In this document: positions 33,824 through 43,325 of the stretch, piece by piece
Layout of the letters: every line of letters starts with the position of its first letter
Numbering within the stretch: the first letter of the stretch is position 1
NCBI RefSeq assembly: GCF_000443995.1
Contig: NZ_AUMC01000010.1
Coordinates: forward strand, 868,001-932,000
Direction of reading: 5' to 3'
DNA: 64,000 bases
DNA from: Bacteriovorax sp. BAL6_X
GTDB taxonomy: Bacteria; Bdellovibrionota; Bacteriovoracia; Bacteriovoracales; Bacteriovoracaceae
Translations under genes and position numbers: made by a program
Notes under the pieces: model-generated
Told to the model about the DNA's origin: nothing
The model's input: only the letters and a program-made list of their open reading frames with translations
The model's database searches: none

Positions 33824-34954
33824 ATGAAAATTGGATTTGACGCAAAGAGAGCATTTCATAACTTCAGAGGTCTTGGAAATTATTCTAGAGACCTCATCGC
33901 AAGTTTAAGTCGCTATCACACACAGAACTCATATTATCTTTTTACTCCAACATTTGATGACCCAAGGGCCACTCACTGGTTAGATCAATATGATAACCTA
34001 AATATTGTTAAACCTAGTGACTTTTGGTCAAAGAAGTTTCCAGCTGCATGGCGATCATTCAAGGTTGCAGACGAAGCTAAGAGTTTAGAAATTGATATTT
34101 TTCATGGCCTATCTCATGAACTTCCACATGGAATTGAGAAAACAGGAATTAAGAGCGTTGTGACAATTCATGATCTTCTCTTTCTGCGTTTTCCAGAGAA
34201 CTTCAAATGGCTTGATCGTCAGGTTTATCTTAGAAAAATAAAATATGCGACTGAAGTTGCAGATGTTGTTTTAGCTATTTGTGAGCAAACCAAGAGTGAT
34301 TTAATAAATTATCTTGGTTGTGACCCTAGTAAAATTAAGGTGGTATATCAAACATGTAACCCTCGTTTTTATTCACCTATTCCTGTAGAAAAACAAGTTG
34401 CAACTATTGAGCGTTATGGTGTTAATGATAAGTTCATTCTCTATGTTGGCGCGATAGAGCCAAATAAGAATGTTTTAACGCTTGTTAAAGCCTATGCCGA
34501 TATCAAGAAATCAATAAATCATAAACTCGTTATTATTGGAAATGGTGGTAGTTACAAGAAAGAAATTGAAAGCTATATTCACTCAAAGGGTCTTGAAGAT
34601 CGCATCATAATCCTTTCAAATGTGACAAACGATGATCTTCCTGCTTTCTATCAAAGAAGCGACTTATTTGTTTTTCCTTCCTTTTTTGAAGGTTTTGGTA
34701 TTCCAATTATTGAAGCTCTATTTTCAAAGACACCTGTTATCACTTCTAAGGGCTCTGTATTTCCAGAGGCAGGCGGTCCAAATACAATTTATATTGACCC
34801 TAAAGATAAACATGAAATGAGTGAGCAAATAGTCAATGTTTTAACGAATGAGGATCTTGCTTTTGAGATGGTTGAAGAGGGCCGTAACTTCGTTGAAAAA
34901 TTTCATCGTCGTAAGACGGCCCAGAATTTAATTGATTTGTATTCTTCTATGTAA
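33824..34954 (+). CDS. Family 4 glycosyltransferase
   Basis: A 376-residue cytoplasmic GT-B enzyme. The N-terminal half begins with GFDAKRAFHNFRGLGNYSRDL, which places the acceptor-binding Gly loop, and the C-terminal half contains LYVGAIEPNKNV and the E-x7-E donor-binding motif in PSFFEGFGIPIIEAL. It is similar to mannosyl/glucosyl transferases of O-antigen or exopolysaccharide pathways. No other polysaccharide gene lies nearby, so the acceptor is unknown. Confidence 0.9.
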   Translation: MKIGFDAKRAFHNFRGLGNYSRDLIASLSRYHTQNSYYLFTPTFDDPRATHWLDQYDNLNIVKPSDFWSKKFPAAWRSFKVADEAKSLEIDIFHGLSHELPHGIEKTGIKSVVTIHDLLFLRFPENFKWLDRQVYLRKIKYATEVADVVLAICEQTKSDLINYLGCDPSKIKVVYQTCNPRFYSPIPVEKQVATIERYGVNDKFILYVGAIEPNKNVLTLVKAYADIKKSINHKLVIIGNGGSYKKEIESYIHSKGLEDRIIILSNVTNDDLPAFYQRSDLFVFPSFFEGFGIPIIEALFSKTPVITSKGSVFPEAGGPNTIYIDPKDKHEMSEQIVNVLTNEDLAFEMVEEGRNFVEKFHRRKTAQNLIDLYSSM

Positions 34955-34966
34955 ATTTTTAAAAAT

Positions 34967-35365
34967 TTACTTTTCAGTAATTAGTGAGAGGTTAGTTAAG
35001 CTGTATTTTTTTAATACATCTAAAATACGTACTAGCCTCGAATACTGAACTTCTTGATCAACCCTTAGGTCAATCGCCTTATTCTTATCTTTTATTGCGG
35101 CAAGCTGTGCATCTAGTTGTTCGACTGTATACTTCTTTCCAGCGATAGCAACTTCCTCTTTAGACAATTCAATTGTTAATACTTTGGAGTCTGTAGATGC
35201 CTGTTCTCCAGATTCTGTTTTTGGCAGACTTAAGAGCAGAGCAAGCTCAGACTTCTTAAATACAGTTGAAGTCATAAAGAAAATTAAAAGTAAAAAGACA
35301 ACGTCAATTAACGGAGTGATATCAGCATTTGCTTCTTGTCTTGTTCTTTTTGTACGAGAACTCAT
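34967..35365 (-). CDS. exbD: ExbD/TolR-family transporter subunit
   Basis: A 132-residue inner-membrane protein with one N-terminal helix. The conserved protonatable Asp sits in ITPLIDVVFLLLIFFM, followed by a periplasmic domain. ExbD works with ExbB to turn the proton gradient into motion of TonB-like proteins. The ATG overlaps the stop of the ExbB gene by ATGA. No tonB is adjacent. Confidence 0.92.
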   Translation of the reverse strand: MSSRTKRTRQEANADITPLIDVVFLLLIFFMTSTVFKKSELALLLSLPKTESGEQASTDSKVLTIELSKEEVAIAGKKYTVEQLDAQLAAIKDKNKAIDLRVDQEVQYSRLVRILDVLKKYSLTNLSLITEK

Positions 35366-35880
35366 AGAACTTTTTCCATAATTTCTTTCTCAAGCTTTGT
35401 CTCTAGTTTATCTACTGAACCTAGTAGGTAGTTGTGACCAACAAAGTGAGGAATAGCAACGATCATTCCACCAACAGTTGTAATTAGTGCCATTGAAATA
35501 CCTTGAGCAAATGATGCAGGATTAGAGAGTCCTGTTTCTGACATAACATGGAATGCTGTGAGTACACCAACAACTGTACCAAGAAGGCCTAGAAGTGGTG
35601 AGATCGTAGCAATAATTTTTACTGTGTTTAGACCTTTCTCAACATTCATAATATGTCCGGCCAGATATTGCTTTGCTATTTCGATCGTTGATGAAGTATC
35701 CATATGTTCACCATTATCTTTAATTTTCTTTTTAATATCATTTGATGTTTGTGCCGTCATTTTCATTTCTACAGAAAGAAAATAAGCTTTTGATAACATG
35801 ATTGCCCATCCTACTACGTTGATAAATAGTAGAATATACATAATTATTCCACCCTGTTGGATGTATTCATATAAGCGCAT
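35362..35880 (-). CDS. exbB: ExbB/TolQ-family proton channel subunit
   Basis: A 172-residue protein with three membrane helices. The signature ATISPLLGLLGTVVGVLTAFHVM and the final Gly-rich helix are those of MotA/TolQ/ExbB. I use ATG 35880, 6 bases after a perfect AAGGAGA, rather than an in-frame ATG 96 bases upstream that would add a polar extension before the first helix. Operon with exbD. Whether the pair serves TonB transport, Tol-Pal or gliding is undecided. Confidence 0.9.
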   Translation of the reverse strand: MRLYEYIQQGGIIMYILLFINVVGWAIMLSKAYFLSVEMKMTAQTSNDIKKKIKDNGEHMDTSSTIEIAKQYLAGHIMNVEKGLNTVKIIATISPLLGLLGTVVGVLTAFHVMSETGLSNPASFAQGISMALITTVGGMIVAIPHFVGHNYLLGSVDKLETKLEKEIMEKVL

Positions 35881-36086
35881 TGCGTCTCCTTTATTATAAA
35901 ACATTTTAATTTTATTATAAAAATGGGGCCATGAGAACACTAAAATATTTTGATCAGATATGCTCATATCAAACAATTTATTACTTTTAGAGAATTTTAC
36001 AGAAATCTAACATACCTCAGATAATTAATTGTGCGTGCCTGATATTATATATTCATAGAGGAACACAGGAAAATATTGGAGGTCCT

Positions 36087-36365
36087 ATGAACTACGAATT
36101 AAGCTTTCATAACGTTGATCACTCATCTGCTTTTGAGAACTATGTTGCCAAAAAGTTAAAGGGGATTTCAAACGATTTTAGGAATGTGGGGCATATTCAG
36201 TTCGTGGCCGATAAAAAAGGTCCAGAATATGTATTCTCGGCCAATGTGAATGGTCACAAACATCAGTTCCACAAAAAAGCCAAAGGAGATAATGTATACC
36301 AGGCAGCTTCAGATGTCTTAGTTGCTTTTAAAAATTGGTATCGCGATCAAAAGATTGCTAGCTAG
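36087..36365 (+). CDS. Hibernation-promoting-factor-like protein (short S30AE/RaiA type)
   Basis: A 92-residue protein whose pattern fits a single S30AE domain: LSFHNVDHSSAFENYVAKKLKGI for strand 1 and helix 1, paired strands in the middle (FSANVNGHKHQFHKKA) and GDNVYQAASDVLVAFKNW for helix 2. HPF/YfiA proteins bind the decoding site of idle 70S ribosomes. The usual DxYxAID motif appears as DNVYQAAS, so it is divergent. Start fixed by TTGGAGG. An intrinsic terminator follows. Confidence 0.68.
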   Translation: MNYELSFHNVDHSSAFENYVAKKLKGISNDFRNVGHIQFVADKKGPEYVFSANVNGHKHQFHKKAKGDNVYQAASDVLVAFKNWYRDQKIAS

Positions 36366-36421
36366 TTAAGTACGATACTACAGTAATTTATTATTTAAAC
36401 TCTCAATTCTAACTAAGTATG

Positions 36422-36468
36422 TGCCCAAAGTTTTTTTACTGAAACGTATAAACTTTGGGCATTTTTTT
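36422..36468 (+). terminator. Rho-independent terminator
   Basis: TGCCCAAAGTTT / AAACTTTGGGCA, a perfect 12-bp stem with a 16-base loop and T7. It ends the HPF-like gene, and its right arm and T-run double as part of the flagellin promoter. Confidence 0.92.
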
Positions 36469-36475
36469 CCGATAA
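36449..36475 (+). promoter_or_regulatory. Sigma-28 (FliA) flagellin promoter
   Basis: TAAACTTT (36449-36456), 11-base spacer, TCCGATAA (36468-36475), against the consensus TAAAGTTT-N11-GCCGATAA (7 of 8 in both boxes). It lies 65 bases upstream of the flagellin ATG. Confidence 0.8.
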
Positions 36476-36540
36476 ACTTTAAGTAACAGACTCTTTCATG
36501 GTGGAAAGGGATCTTAATATTTAAAGGATAGTCTTCAGGG

Positions 36541-37359
36541 ATGAGAGTAGGGACTAATGTCACATCACAGCTGGCGCAAAGAATGCTAGGTGAAGTGAAC
36601 GATCACCAAACGAGTGAGGTTCGCAAGCTAGCAGGTTCTAAGCGTATTTACAAGGCCGCAATTGATCCGGCCGGTGCAGCTATATCTCTAAAGATGACGG
36701 CCCAGAATCGTTCCAATCTACAGGCACAGCGAAACTCTAATGATAGCTTTTCAATGCTTGAAGTTGCAGACTCAACGATGGGGAGCATGCAAGACATAGC
36801 CATTCGCTTAAAAGAACTTTCGATTCAAATGGCCACTGATACCTATAATGATAATGATCGAATCAATACAAATCGTGAGTTTAAGCAACTTGCGCGTGAA
36901 ATTATTCGTATTCAAGAGAATGCTGAATATAACGGAACCAAGCTTTTAAATGGTGGCCGTGATTTAGAGATGCAAATTGGGATTCGTAACTCTGAACAAA
37001 ATGATCGTATAAAATATAATATTAATGATGTCATGAGTTCTAATCGCAAGTTACTCAATCAAAATGTACTTACTAAGGAAGGGGCCAGGTCCGCAATGGG
37101 GGCGGCCGATGCCTTAATCGATAAAATTTCACACTCACGCTCTAAAGTAGGCTCAACAATGAAGAGAGTTGAAAGTACAACAACAAATCTTCAGCATAAT
37201 TATGAGAACTCAGAAGCGGCAAGATCAAAAATTGAAGATACAGATATCGCAAAGGCAACAGCGGCAAAAGCACTCGATTCGATTAAAATGGAGTCTGCAA
37301 CAGCATTCCTAGCGCAAGCTAATACCGCGCCAGGAGCAATTGCAAAACTTATTGGCTAG
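36541..37359 (+). CDS. Flagellin
   Basis: A 272-residue flagellin with only the conserved D0/D1 helices and a very short variable middle. The N-terminal part includes MRVGTNVTSQLAQRML and AAISLKMTAQNRSNLQAQRNSND; the centre has EFKQLAREIIRIQENAEYNGTKLLNGG; the C-terminal part has the RIEDTDIA-like KIEDTDIAKATAAKALDSIK and AFLAQAN. Expressed from the sigma-28 promoter upstream, as expected for a filament gene. Predators of this group carry several flagellin genes; this is one of the set. Its stop codon overlaps that of dsbD on the other strand through a shared CTAG. Confidence 0.94.
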   Translation: MRVGTNVTSQLAQRMLGEVNDHQTSEVRKLAGSKRIYKAAIDPAGAAISLKMTAQNRSNLQAQRNSNDSFSMLEVADSTMGSMQDIAIRLKELSIQMATDTYNDNDRINTNREFKQLAREIIRIQENAEYNGTKLLNGGRDLEMQIGIRNSEQNDRIKYNINDVMSSNRKLLNQNVLTKEGARSAMGAADALIDKISHSRSKVGSTMKRVESTTTNLQHNYENSEAARSKIEDTDIAKATAAKALDSIKMESATAFLAQANTAPGAIAKLIG

Positions 37360-39536
37360 TTTACTCCAAGCGCTTTCTTTACCTTTCCAAGAGTAATAGT
37401 TTCACCAAGCTTAATTAATTCACCACTTTCATTGATCACAAAATAAGCTGGAACTCCAACCATTCCTTGAGATTCTAGCCATTTTCCAATGGCCTCATCT
37501 TTACGTGTCCAGTCTCCAAGCAGAAGGTCGACTTGATTCTCAGCAACCATGTCTTTAAATGAATCAGTGTTAATCACAAGTTTTTCATTCACTTTACAAG
37601 TGATACACCAGCGTGCAGTAAAGTCGATGAATGTAAGTTTTCTTTGGTCAATACGCGTATTCATTTCGGCTTCTGTCCACTTCGTCCAGTTAAGTCCCTC
37701 TCGCTTTTTGTCTTCAATAAGAGAGTTTCCATTTCCACCTGTATTTAGAGGTGTTGTAATGGCCGAGTATCCTAAGTAAAAAACAGGCACAATCATAAGC
37801 AATGTCGCAATTACTTTCTTCGTCATATGTTTTCTCATATAGAAAAGGAAGAAAGTAAAAACGAGGGCCGAGTTTATATACATCATTGCAACAGGAGAGC
37901 CTACAAGTGCTGAGTAAACATCTAGTAACCACACAGCTGTAAGGATAAGAGTAAGCCCTAAAAGCTTTTTAACGTGATCCATCCACATGCCTGGCCTTGG
38001 AAGAAAGCGAATAAGGGCCGGAAAGATTCCAGTTAATATGAAAGGCGCACTTAAACCTAGTCCAATAGCAAGAAAGATCATCACGATATTTGTACTTGAT
38101 TCAGAAAATGCAAATGTCAGAGCTGTTCCAAGAAATGGAGCTGAGCATGGAGTAGAAAGAATTGTGGCCAGAACACCACTTATAAAGTCTCCGTAGAAAG
38201 TATTTCTAACTTCTACATTTCCAAGCTTAGTTCCTCCTGGTGTTTTAAACTCAAATAGTCCAAAGAGGTTAAGTGCCATTGTAAAGATAACAAATACCAT
38301 GATGGCAACAAACATCGGCGATTGAAGCTGAAAACCCCAACCAATTTGTTCTCCTGATGCCTTTAGTCCTACAACAGTAAAAGCAAGTGCTGCAAAAGTT
38401 GCGAGAACACCTAGAGAGTAGAATAGGTTATGTTTTAGAACTTTCGAACGACTTTCATTTGAATGCTTAATAAGACCAAATAGTTTTAAAGAAATAACAG
38501 GTAGAACACAAGGCATAATATTTAAGATTAAACCACCAATAAATGCCATTAGTAAAAAGTAAGGTAGGGAAGAAGAGCCTTCTTCATTGCTTACAATATT
38601 TGTCTCCTGAAGAGTTCGATCATTATTAACTTTTGTAAGTCTTGAATAGAATGTTTTAAAAGATTCTTCATTAGTTCCAAATGAACTGATATCGAAATCT
38701 ACTCGATATGTCTCACCATTAACAGGGTCATTAAAAACAAATTTAAAAGATAGAGGTTCGTTAAAGCGTCCATCTGTTGGTAGCGGATATTCTGGTTCTA
38801 GGTATTCACCATCCCAATCTAGTTGATAGAGGCCATAGTGATTTCCCTTTGTGTCCTTGTAGAGAGCTTCTCTTTTAAAACTAATTGGACTTGTCGTGTA
38901 AGGTGTTAATACATTTTGTCCGACAGTAAGCTTTTGATTGTCCCCTGTAATATTGTAAACGAGAGCTAGTCCACCTTCATACTTTGTTAATTGAAGGTTT
39001 AGGTATGTCGGAGTTTCTCTTAGTGTTGGAAGATTATTAAATCTTTTTTCCATTTCTGAATTTGCAACCTGAATCTGATTGTCTTTCGAGTTAAAGACTC
39101 CGCCGTCAAAGTCACCCTTAATAATCTTTTCCTGAGGAATACAAATATCGTGGCAAATTAAATACTTTAAATGAACTTCAAAATTCTTTGCGTTATCGAA
39201 TGAATTACCTAAATAATAAAAGTAAGTATAGTCTCCTTTATGACCGAAAGTTTGAATATCACCTTTTTCAATAAATTTATGAGGAGTTGGCCATTCAACT
39301 AAATCAAGAACGATTTTATCGCCACCTTGTTTAAACTCAACTTCTGTTGCAAGTCCTGAGTCCCCAGGGTTTTGCCAATATGTATGCCAACCGTCTTTAT
39401 TTCTTAAATTGATGGTTAAGTACTTATTACTGTCCCTTTCAATTGTTGTTACCTGGGCCTTGAGCAGGTCTGAGTAATCTTTTTTATCGGCGTAGGCAAA
39501 GAGAGTGATGGCAAGGGCCAGTAGGATTCTATACAT
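37356..39536 (-). CDS. dsbD: Thiol:disulfide interchange protein DsbD
   Basis: A 726-residue inner-membrane protein that carries electrons from cytoplasmic thioredoxin to the periplasm. Signal peptide; N-terminal periplasmic domain with the CHDIC pair (Cys128, Cys132); about eight membrane helices with the transmembrane cysteines in MPCVLPVISLK and STPCSAPFLG; C-terminal thioredoxin-like domain with WCITC (Cys644, Cys647). All three cysteine pairs of the relay are present. It is transcribed alone and is convergent with the flagellin gene without a terminator between. Confidence 0.94.
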   Translation of the reverse strand: MYRILLALAITLFAYADKKDYSDLLKAQVTTIERDSNKYLTINLRNKDGWHTYWQNPGDSGLATEVEFKQGGDKIVLDLVEWPTPHKFIEKGDIQTFGHKGDYTYFYYLGNSFDNAKNFEVHLKYLICHDICIPQEKIIKGDFDGGVFNSKDNQIQVANSEMEKRFNNLPTLRETPTYLNLQLTKYEGGLALVYNITGDNQKLTVGQNVLTPYTTSPISFKREALYKDTKGNHYGLYQLDWDGEYLEPEYPLPTDGRFNEPLSFKFVFNDPVNGETYRVDFDISSFGTNEESFKTFYSRLTKVNNDRTLQETNIVSNEEGSSSLPYFLLMAFIGGLILNIMPCVLPVISLKLFGLIKHSNESRSKVLKHNLFYSLGVLATFAALAFTVVGLKASGEQIGWGFQLQSPMFVAIMVFVIFTMALNLFGLFEFKTPGGTKLGNVEVRNTFYGDFISGVLATILSTPCSAPFLGTALTFAFSESSTNIVMIFLAIGLGLSAPFILTGIFPALIRFLPRPGMWMDHVKKLLGLTLILTAVWLLDVYSALVGSPVAMMYINSALVFTFFLFYMRKHMTKKVIATLLMIVPVFYLGYSAITTPLNTGGNGNSLIEDKKREGLNWTKWTEAEMNTRIDQRKLTFIDFTARWCITCKVNEKLVINTDSFKDMVAENQVDLLLGDWTRKDEAIGKWLESQGMVGVPAYFVINESGELIKLGETITLGKVKKALGVN

Positions 39537-39779
39537 TATTTTTTCCTTAAAATTTCTTAATTAATTTCATACCTTAGCGGTATTATACGCTAAAGCATGA
39601 CGCTAAATCTAGGAATTGACAAAGATTTGACGATAAAAGCTGTTTCCTTAACATTGTGAATAGATCTTGACATTCCCGTTGGTAAATCCTTGAAAATACG
39701 TAGTTGCAGATTTTGCTAAATATTTTAGTCCATTATCCGAAAAGAAGAGCGAAGAGGTACTAATAACGAGGAAAAAAAA

Positions 39780-40499
39780 GTGAAAACCGTTAATTCTTTA
39801 TTCTTTGGACTTGCATTGATGTCGCTAACATCATGTAGCTATGTGGAGCATTTTGAAAAACGCGCCCAGGCCATTAACGAGTTAGAGGATAAGATTCTAG
39901 TTTTATCAAAAGAGAATCAAGAGATGAATAATAAGCTTATGCAAGCTAATTATAAAATCAAAACTCTTGAAAGTAAGAATTACTATCTCGAAACGCAATT
40001 GAAAGATAAAGCTCCTATGAAGGAGAGTTATACAAAGAGAACAATTGCAAGCGTTGCTCGTGTCGACAGTAATGATCTCGTTAAATATGACGTATACAAG
40101 TGGGACGCAAAGGAGATGGTCTCTATTGCTCAAAAAGAATTTGATTCAAAGAATTTTGAAAAGAGTGCGCAATTCTTCAATGCATATACAAAGAACTTCC
40201 CTAATTCAAAAGAGGTGGATGCTGATTTCTTATTTCAGGCCGGTGTTGCAAGCTATGAATCAGGTAAGCATTATGACTGGAGTGAGAAGTACTTTACATA
40301 TTTAACAAAGAAGTATCCTACTTCAAAGTACTACCTTGGTGCAAAACTATGGCTAGGGATGAGCTATTTAAAACAAAATCGTAAAGACGAATTCTTCGCA
40401 GTAGTGGAAGAGTTTAGAAAGAAATATAGAAACACTCCTGAATGGAATATCCTAAGTGGGCACTATGAGAAAATCGTACAGAAATATAAAAAGAACTAG
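39780..40499 (+). CDS. TPR lipoprotein, CpoB/YbgF-like
   Basis: A 239-residue lipoprotein starting at GTG, with Cys19 after LTS. A coiled coil (about 30-78) is followed by tetratricopeptide-like repeats (about 110-235: AQKEFDSKNFEKSAQFFNAY, FPNSKE, YPTSKYYLGAKLWLG). This coil-plus-TPR layout is that of CpoB (YbgF) of the Tol-Pal/murein system. No tol or pal gene is nearby. The 243-base gap upstream holds a hairpin (TTAGCG-loop-CGCTAA, 39574-39593) and TTGACA boxes at several places, but no clear single promoter. The stop overlaps the next gene by 35 bases. Confidence 0.8.
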   Translation: MKTVNSLFFGLALMSLTSCSYVEHFEKRAQAINELEDKILVLSKENQEMNNKLMQANYKIKTLESKNYYLETQLKDKAPMKESYTKRTIASVARVDSNDLVKYDVYKWDAKEMVSIAQKEFDSKNFEKSAQFFNAYTKNFPNSKEVDADFLFQAGVASYESGKHYDWSEKYFTYLTKKYPTSKYYLGAKLWLGMSYLKQNRKDEFFAVVEEFRKKYRNTPEWNILSGHYEKIVQKYKKN

Positions 40500-41742
40500 T
40501 TTTCTAATCTTAGCATTTATCTCAAGTCTCGCTCTTGGTGCCGAAGCGGCAAAAACACCAAGGGCCGTCGTTGCGAGAGTGCAGGGAAATGTTTTTGTTA
40601 CTAGTAATCAACAAACTAAGAAATTGGATGCTGGCAGCTTCATTTATGACTTTGATGATATCTTTACTGAGGTAGGAGCTGAACTTGTTTTTAGAGACTA
40701 TTTCGATCACGAATATCATGTTTCAGGTTCAAGTTATATTTCAATGCTTAATAAAATTGTTGAGCTTAAATCAGGATATGTCTGGGTTAAGTCAATTGAA
40801 GAAACAGATGATAAATTTCAGCTTCAAACAGTAAATGCCACAATCTCTTACGATAGTGGAGAGTATATTGCTTCTTATGATCCAGAAAATGGAAAGACAC
40901 AAATCCTAAGTATTACTGGAACTCATACGATCAATAATAATGTTTACGAGTTTATGAAAGAGCAAGTTGGGCCTGGCCGTTTTTCATTTATCAAAGAAGA
41001 TTATGAGAATGGAGCGCCAAGAGTTCCAACCCCTATTTCTTCAAGTGCTTATGAGGCAGTAACTTCTTTATTTCCTGCTGTTAAGCCGATGAATGAACGC
41101 ACTCTAGTTGCTAGAGCACCAAGACATAAGGATAATAAAATCTCGCAAGAGCTTTATAAGAAAAATCCAAAAAGATCAACAGCTTCAGTTACTCTTAGAG
41201 AAGATATGAGAGTCTCAAATAAACCTGGTGAAATTGTTGTTAGGCAATCACATACGGTAAAAACTCGTCGTGATATTGCTTCTGTTGGAGTTGAAGGAGG
41301 AGCGAGAGCGACTCGTCTTGAGCAATTCTATGAAGAGAAGCTTAAGGAAATGGCCAAAGAAGCTCCTAAAAAGAAAGTTGTTAAGAAATTTAAGCCAAAT
41401 TATAAAACAAAATCTGATGTTGAAGTTAATGTTTATGGACCGAATACAAGAGTTCCAGCATCACAAGAGAAGGCACCGACTCAAATGCATAAAGAGCATG
41501 AATATGAGAGGGAAGCTCCACAAGAAGGAGTTCGTCCTGAACGTAAGTTTAGACCTGAGAAACCTCAATCATTACGTAATCCTGCATCGGTACCATCACC
41601 AGTTGATGATGAGATTAAGAATGATGTATTCGAGTCTTCACTAAGAAGAGAGTATTTAAGTCAACAAAAGCATAGTGATGCTGTAAACAGCCTCATAAAT
41701 GATCTTGAGAGTTACAGTCAGGATTATAAAGAAGCCTACTAA
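40465..41742 (+). CDS. FecR-domain exported protein
   Basis: A 425-residue protein with a signal peptide (about 1-28 from ATG 40465, ending ALGAEA), a FecR-type domain (about 30-160: VVARVQGNVFVTS, GSFIYDFDDIFTEVGAELVFRD, the KSGYVWVKS segment) and a long basic, Pro-rich, probably disordered C-terminal half. FecR domains act in surface signalling or bind polysaccharide in the periplasm. A GTG three codons upstream is possible, but the ATG has better spacing to the purine-rich AAGTGGG. It overlaps the TPR lipoprotein gene by 35 bases, so the two are coupled. Confidence 0.8.
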   Translation: MRKSYRNIKRTSFLILAFISSLALGAEAAKTPRAVVARVQGNVFVTSNQQTKKLDAGSFIYDFDDIFTEVGAELVFRDYFDHEYHVSGSSYISMLNKIVELKSGYVWVKSIEETDDKFQLQTVNATISYDSGEYIASYDPENGKTQILSITGTHTINNNVYEFMKEQVGPGRFSFIKEDYENGAPRVPTPISSSAYEAVTSLFPAVKPMNERTLVARAPRHKDNKISQELYKKNPKRSTASVTLREDMRVSNKPGEIVVRQSHTVKTRRDIASVGVEGGARATRLEQFYEEKLKEMAKEAPKKKVVKKFKPNYKTKSDVEVNVYGPNTRVPASQEKAPTQMHKEHEYEREAPQEGVRPERKFRPEKPQSLRNPASVPSPVDDEIKNDVFESSLRREYLSQQKHSDAVNSLINDLESYSQDYKEAY

Positions 41743-41776
41743 GAAAAAAATCCCGGTATGATAATAAAATGATCTC

Positions 41777-41815
41777 AGTTAAAATATAAGCAATTATTTT
41801 GCTTATATTTTAACT
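41777..41815. promoter_or_regulatory. Perfect 17-bp inverted repeat upstream of guaB
   Basis: The two 17-base arms, 41777-41793 and 41799-41815, are exact reverse complements around a 5-base loop. The left arm reads AGTTAAAATATAAGCAA. The repeat ends 21 bases before the guaB ATG. There is no T-run after it. It could be an attenuator or operator for guaBA, or a terminator for the FecR gene. Confidence 0.75.
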
Positions 41816-41835
41816 ATTTAGATGGGATCAATTGC

Positions 41836-43314
41836 ATGTCTATTTCACAAATTCCTCAGGCCCTTACTTATGATGATGTCTTAATAAAGCCAGGCTACTC
41901 AGAAGTTTTGCCAGGAGATGTTTCACTAAAAACAAAGTTTTCACGTAATATTTCTTTAAATATTCCAATCGTTTCAGCTGCTATGGATACAGTAACTGAA
42001 TCCAAGACAGCAATAGTTATGGCCCAACAAGGTGGCATTGGTGTTATTCATAAGAATATGACACCAGAGGATCAGGCCTGGGAAGTTGAGAAGGTAAAGA
42101 AGTTTGAATCAGGAGTCGTACTCAACCCAATTACAGTAAGGCCAGAAATGCAATTAGAAGAGGTAATTAGGCTTACTAGTAAGAATAAGATCACTGGCGT
42201 TTTAGTTGTTGATTCAGATAATTATCTTGTCGGTATTCTTACAAGTCGTGATATTCGTTTTGAACAAAACTTAAATCAGAAAGTAAAAGATATCATGACG
42301 CCAAAAGAGAAGTTAGTTTCTGCTCTTGAGGGAATTGAATTAGATGAGGCCCAAAAAATTCTTCATAAGAACAGAATTGAGAAGCTTCCAATTGTTTGTA
42401 AGAACGGAAAGCTTAAGGGTCTAATTACCATCAAAGATATTCTAAAGCGTATTAACTTTCCAAATTCAAATAAAGATGCTCTTGGACGCCTTAGAGTTGC
42501 TGCTGCTATAGGAGTTGGGGACAAGGAAGTTACGCGAGCTAAACACCTTATTGCAGCAGGTGTCGATTGTATTATTATTGATACAGCTCACGGCCATTCT
42601 AAAGGAGTCATCGGAATGGTGAAAACTGTTCGTGGCCTAATTCCTAAAGATCAAAGCGTTGATATAATCGCTGGAAATATTGCAACTCCTGAAGCTTGCT
42701 TAGCACTTATTGATGCTGGAGTTGATGGTGTAAAAGTTGGTATTGGGCCTGGCTCAATTTGTACAACTCGTGTTGTTGCAGGGATTGGGGTTCCTCAACT
42801 TTCTGCCGTTATGGATTGTGCAGATGTTTGCTCCAAAGCGGGAATTCCATTCATTGCAGATGGCGGAATAAAGTACTCTGGAGATATTGTTAAGGCGCTA
42901 GCGGCCGGTGCAAGTTGTGTCATGCTAGGTTCAATGTTTGCTGGTTGTGATGAAACACCAGGTGAAATGGTTCTTTATCAGGGGCGTACTTATAAGGTTT
43001 ACCGTGGAATGGGCTCTCTTGGGGCAATGAAGCTTGGTTCAAAAGATCGTTATGGCCAAGGTGATGTCGATGATCAAAAACTTGTTCCAGAAGGAATTGA
43101 AGGGCAAGTGCCTTATAGAGGAAGTCTTGCTTCAAATATCTATCAACTAAATGGTGGGATTAGAAGTGGTATGGGGTATGTCGGAGCTTCAACAATTGTT
43201 GAAATGCAAGAGAAGGCACAGTTTGTAAAAATTACGGCAGCATCTCTTAAAGAAAGTCACCCTCATGACATTATGATTACGAAAGAAGCACCAAATTATC
43301 AAATCGAAAAATAG
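41836..43314 (+). CDS. guaB: Inosine-5'-monophosphate dehydrogenase
   Basis: A 492-residue enzyme that oxidises IMP to XMP with NAD+, the committed step of guanine nucleotide synthesis. The TIM barrel is interrupted by two CBS domains (about 90-205). Visible: [35 protein letters not shown] with the catalytic Cys (about 308), [12 protein letters not shown] and the flap with [10 protein letters not shown] and [15 protein letters not shown]. Full length. guaA follows after 11 bases. Confidence 0.97.
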   Translation: MSISQIPQALTYDDVLIKPGYSEVLPGDVSLKTKFSRNISLNIPIVSAAMDTVTESKTAIVMAQQGGIGVIHKNMTPEDQAWEVEKVKKFESGVVLNPITVRPEMQLEEVIRLTSKNKITGVLVVDSDNYLVGILTSRDIRFEQNLNQKVKDIMTPKEKLVSALEGIELDEAQKILHKNRIEKLPIVCKNGKLKGLITIKDILKRINFPNSNKDALGRLRVAAAIGVGDKEVTRAKHLIAAGVDCIIIDTAHGHSKGVIGMVKTVRGLIPKDQSVDIIAGNIATPEACLALIDAGVDGVKVGIGPGSICTTRVVAGIGVPQLSAVMDCADVCSKAGIPFIADGGIKYSGDIVKALAAGASCVMLGSMFAGCDETPGEMVLYQGRTYKVYRGMGSLGAMKLGSKDRYGQGDVDDQKLVPEGIEGQVPYRGSLASNIYQLNGGIRSGMGYVGASTIVEMQEKAQFVKITAASLKESHPHDIMITKEAPNYQIEK

Positions 43315-43325
43315 GAATTAAATAT

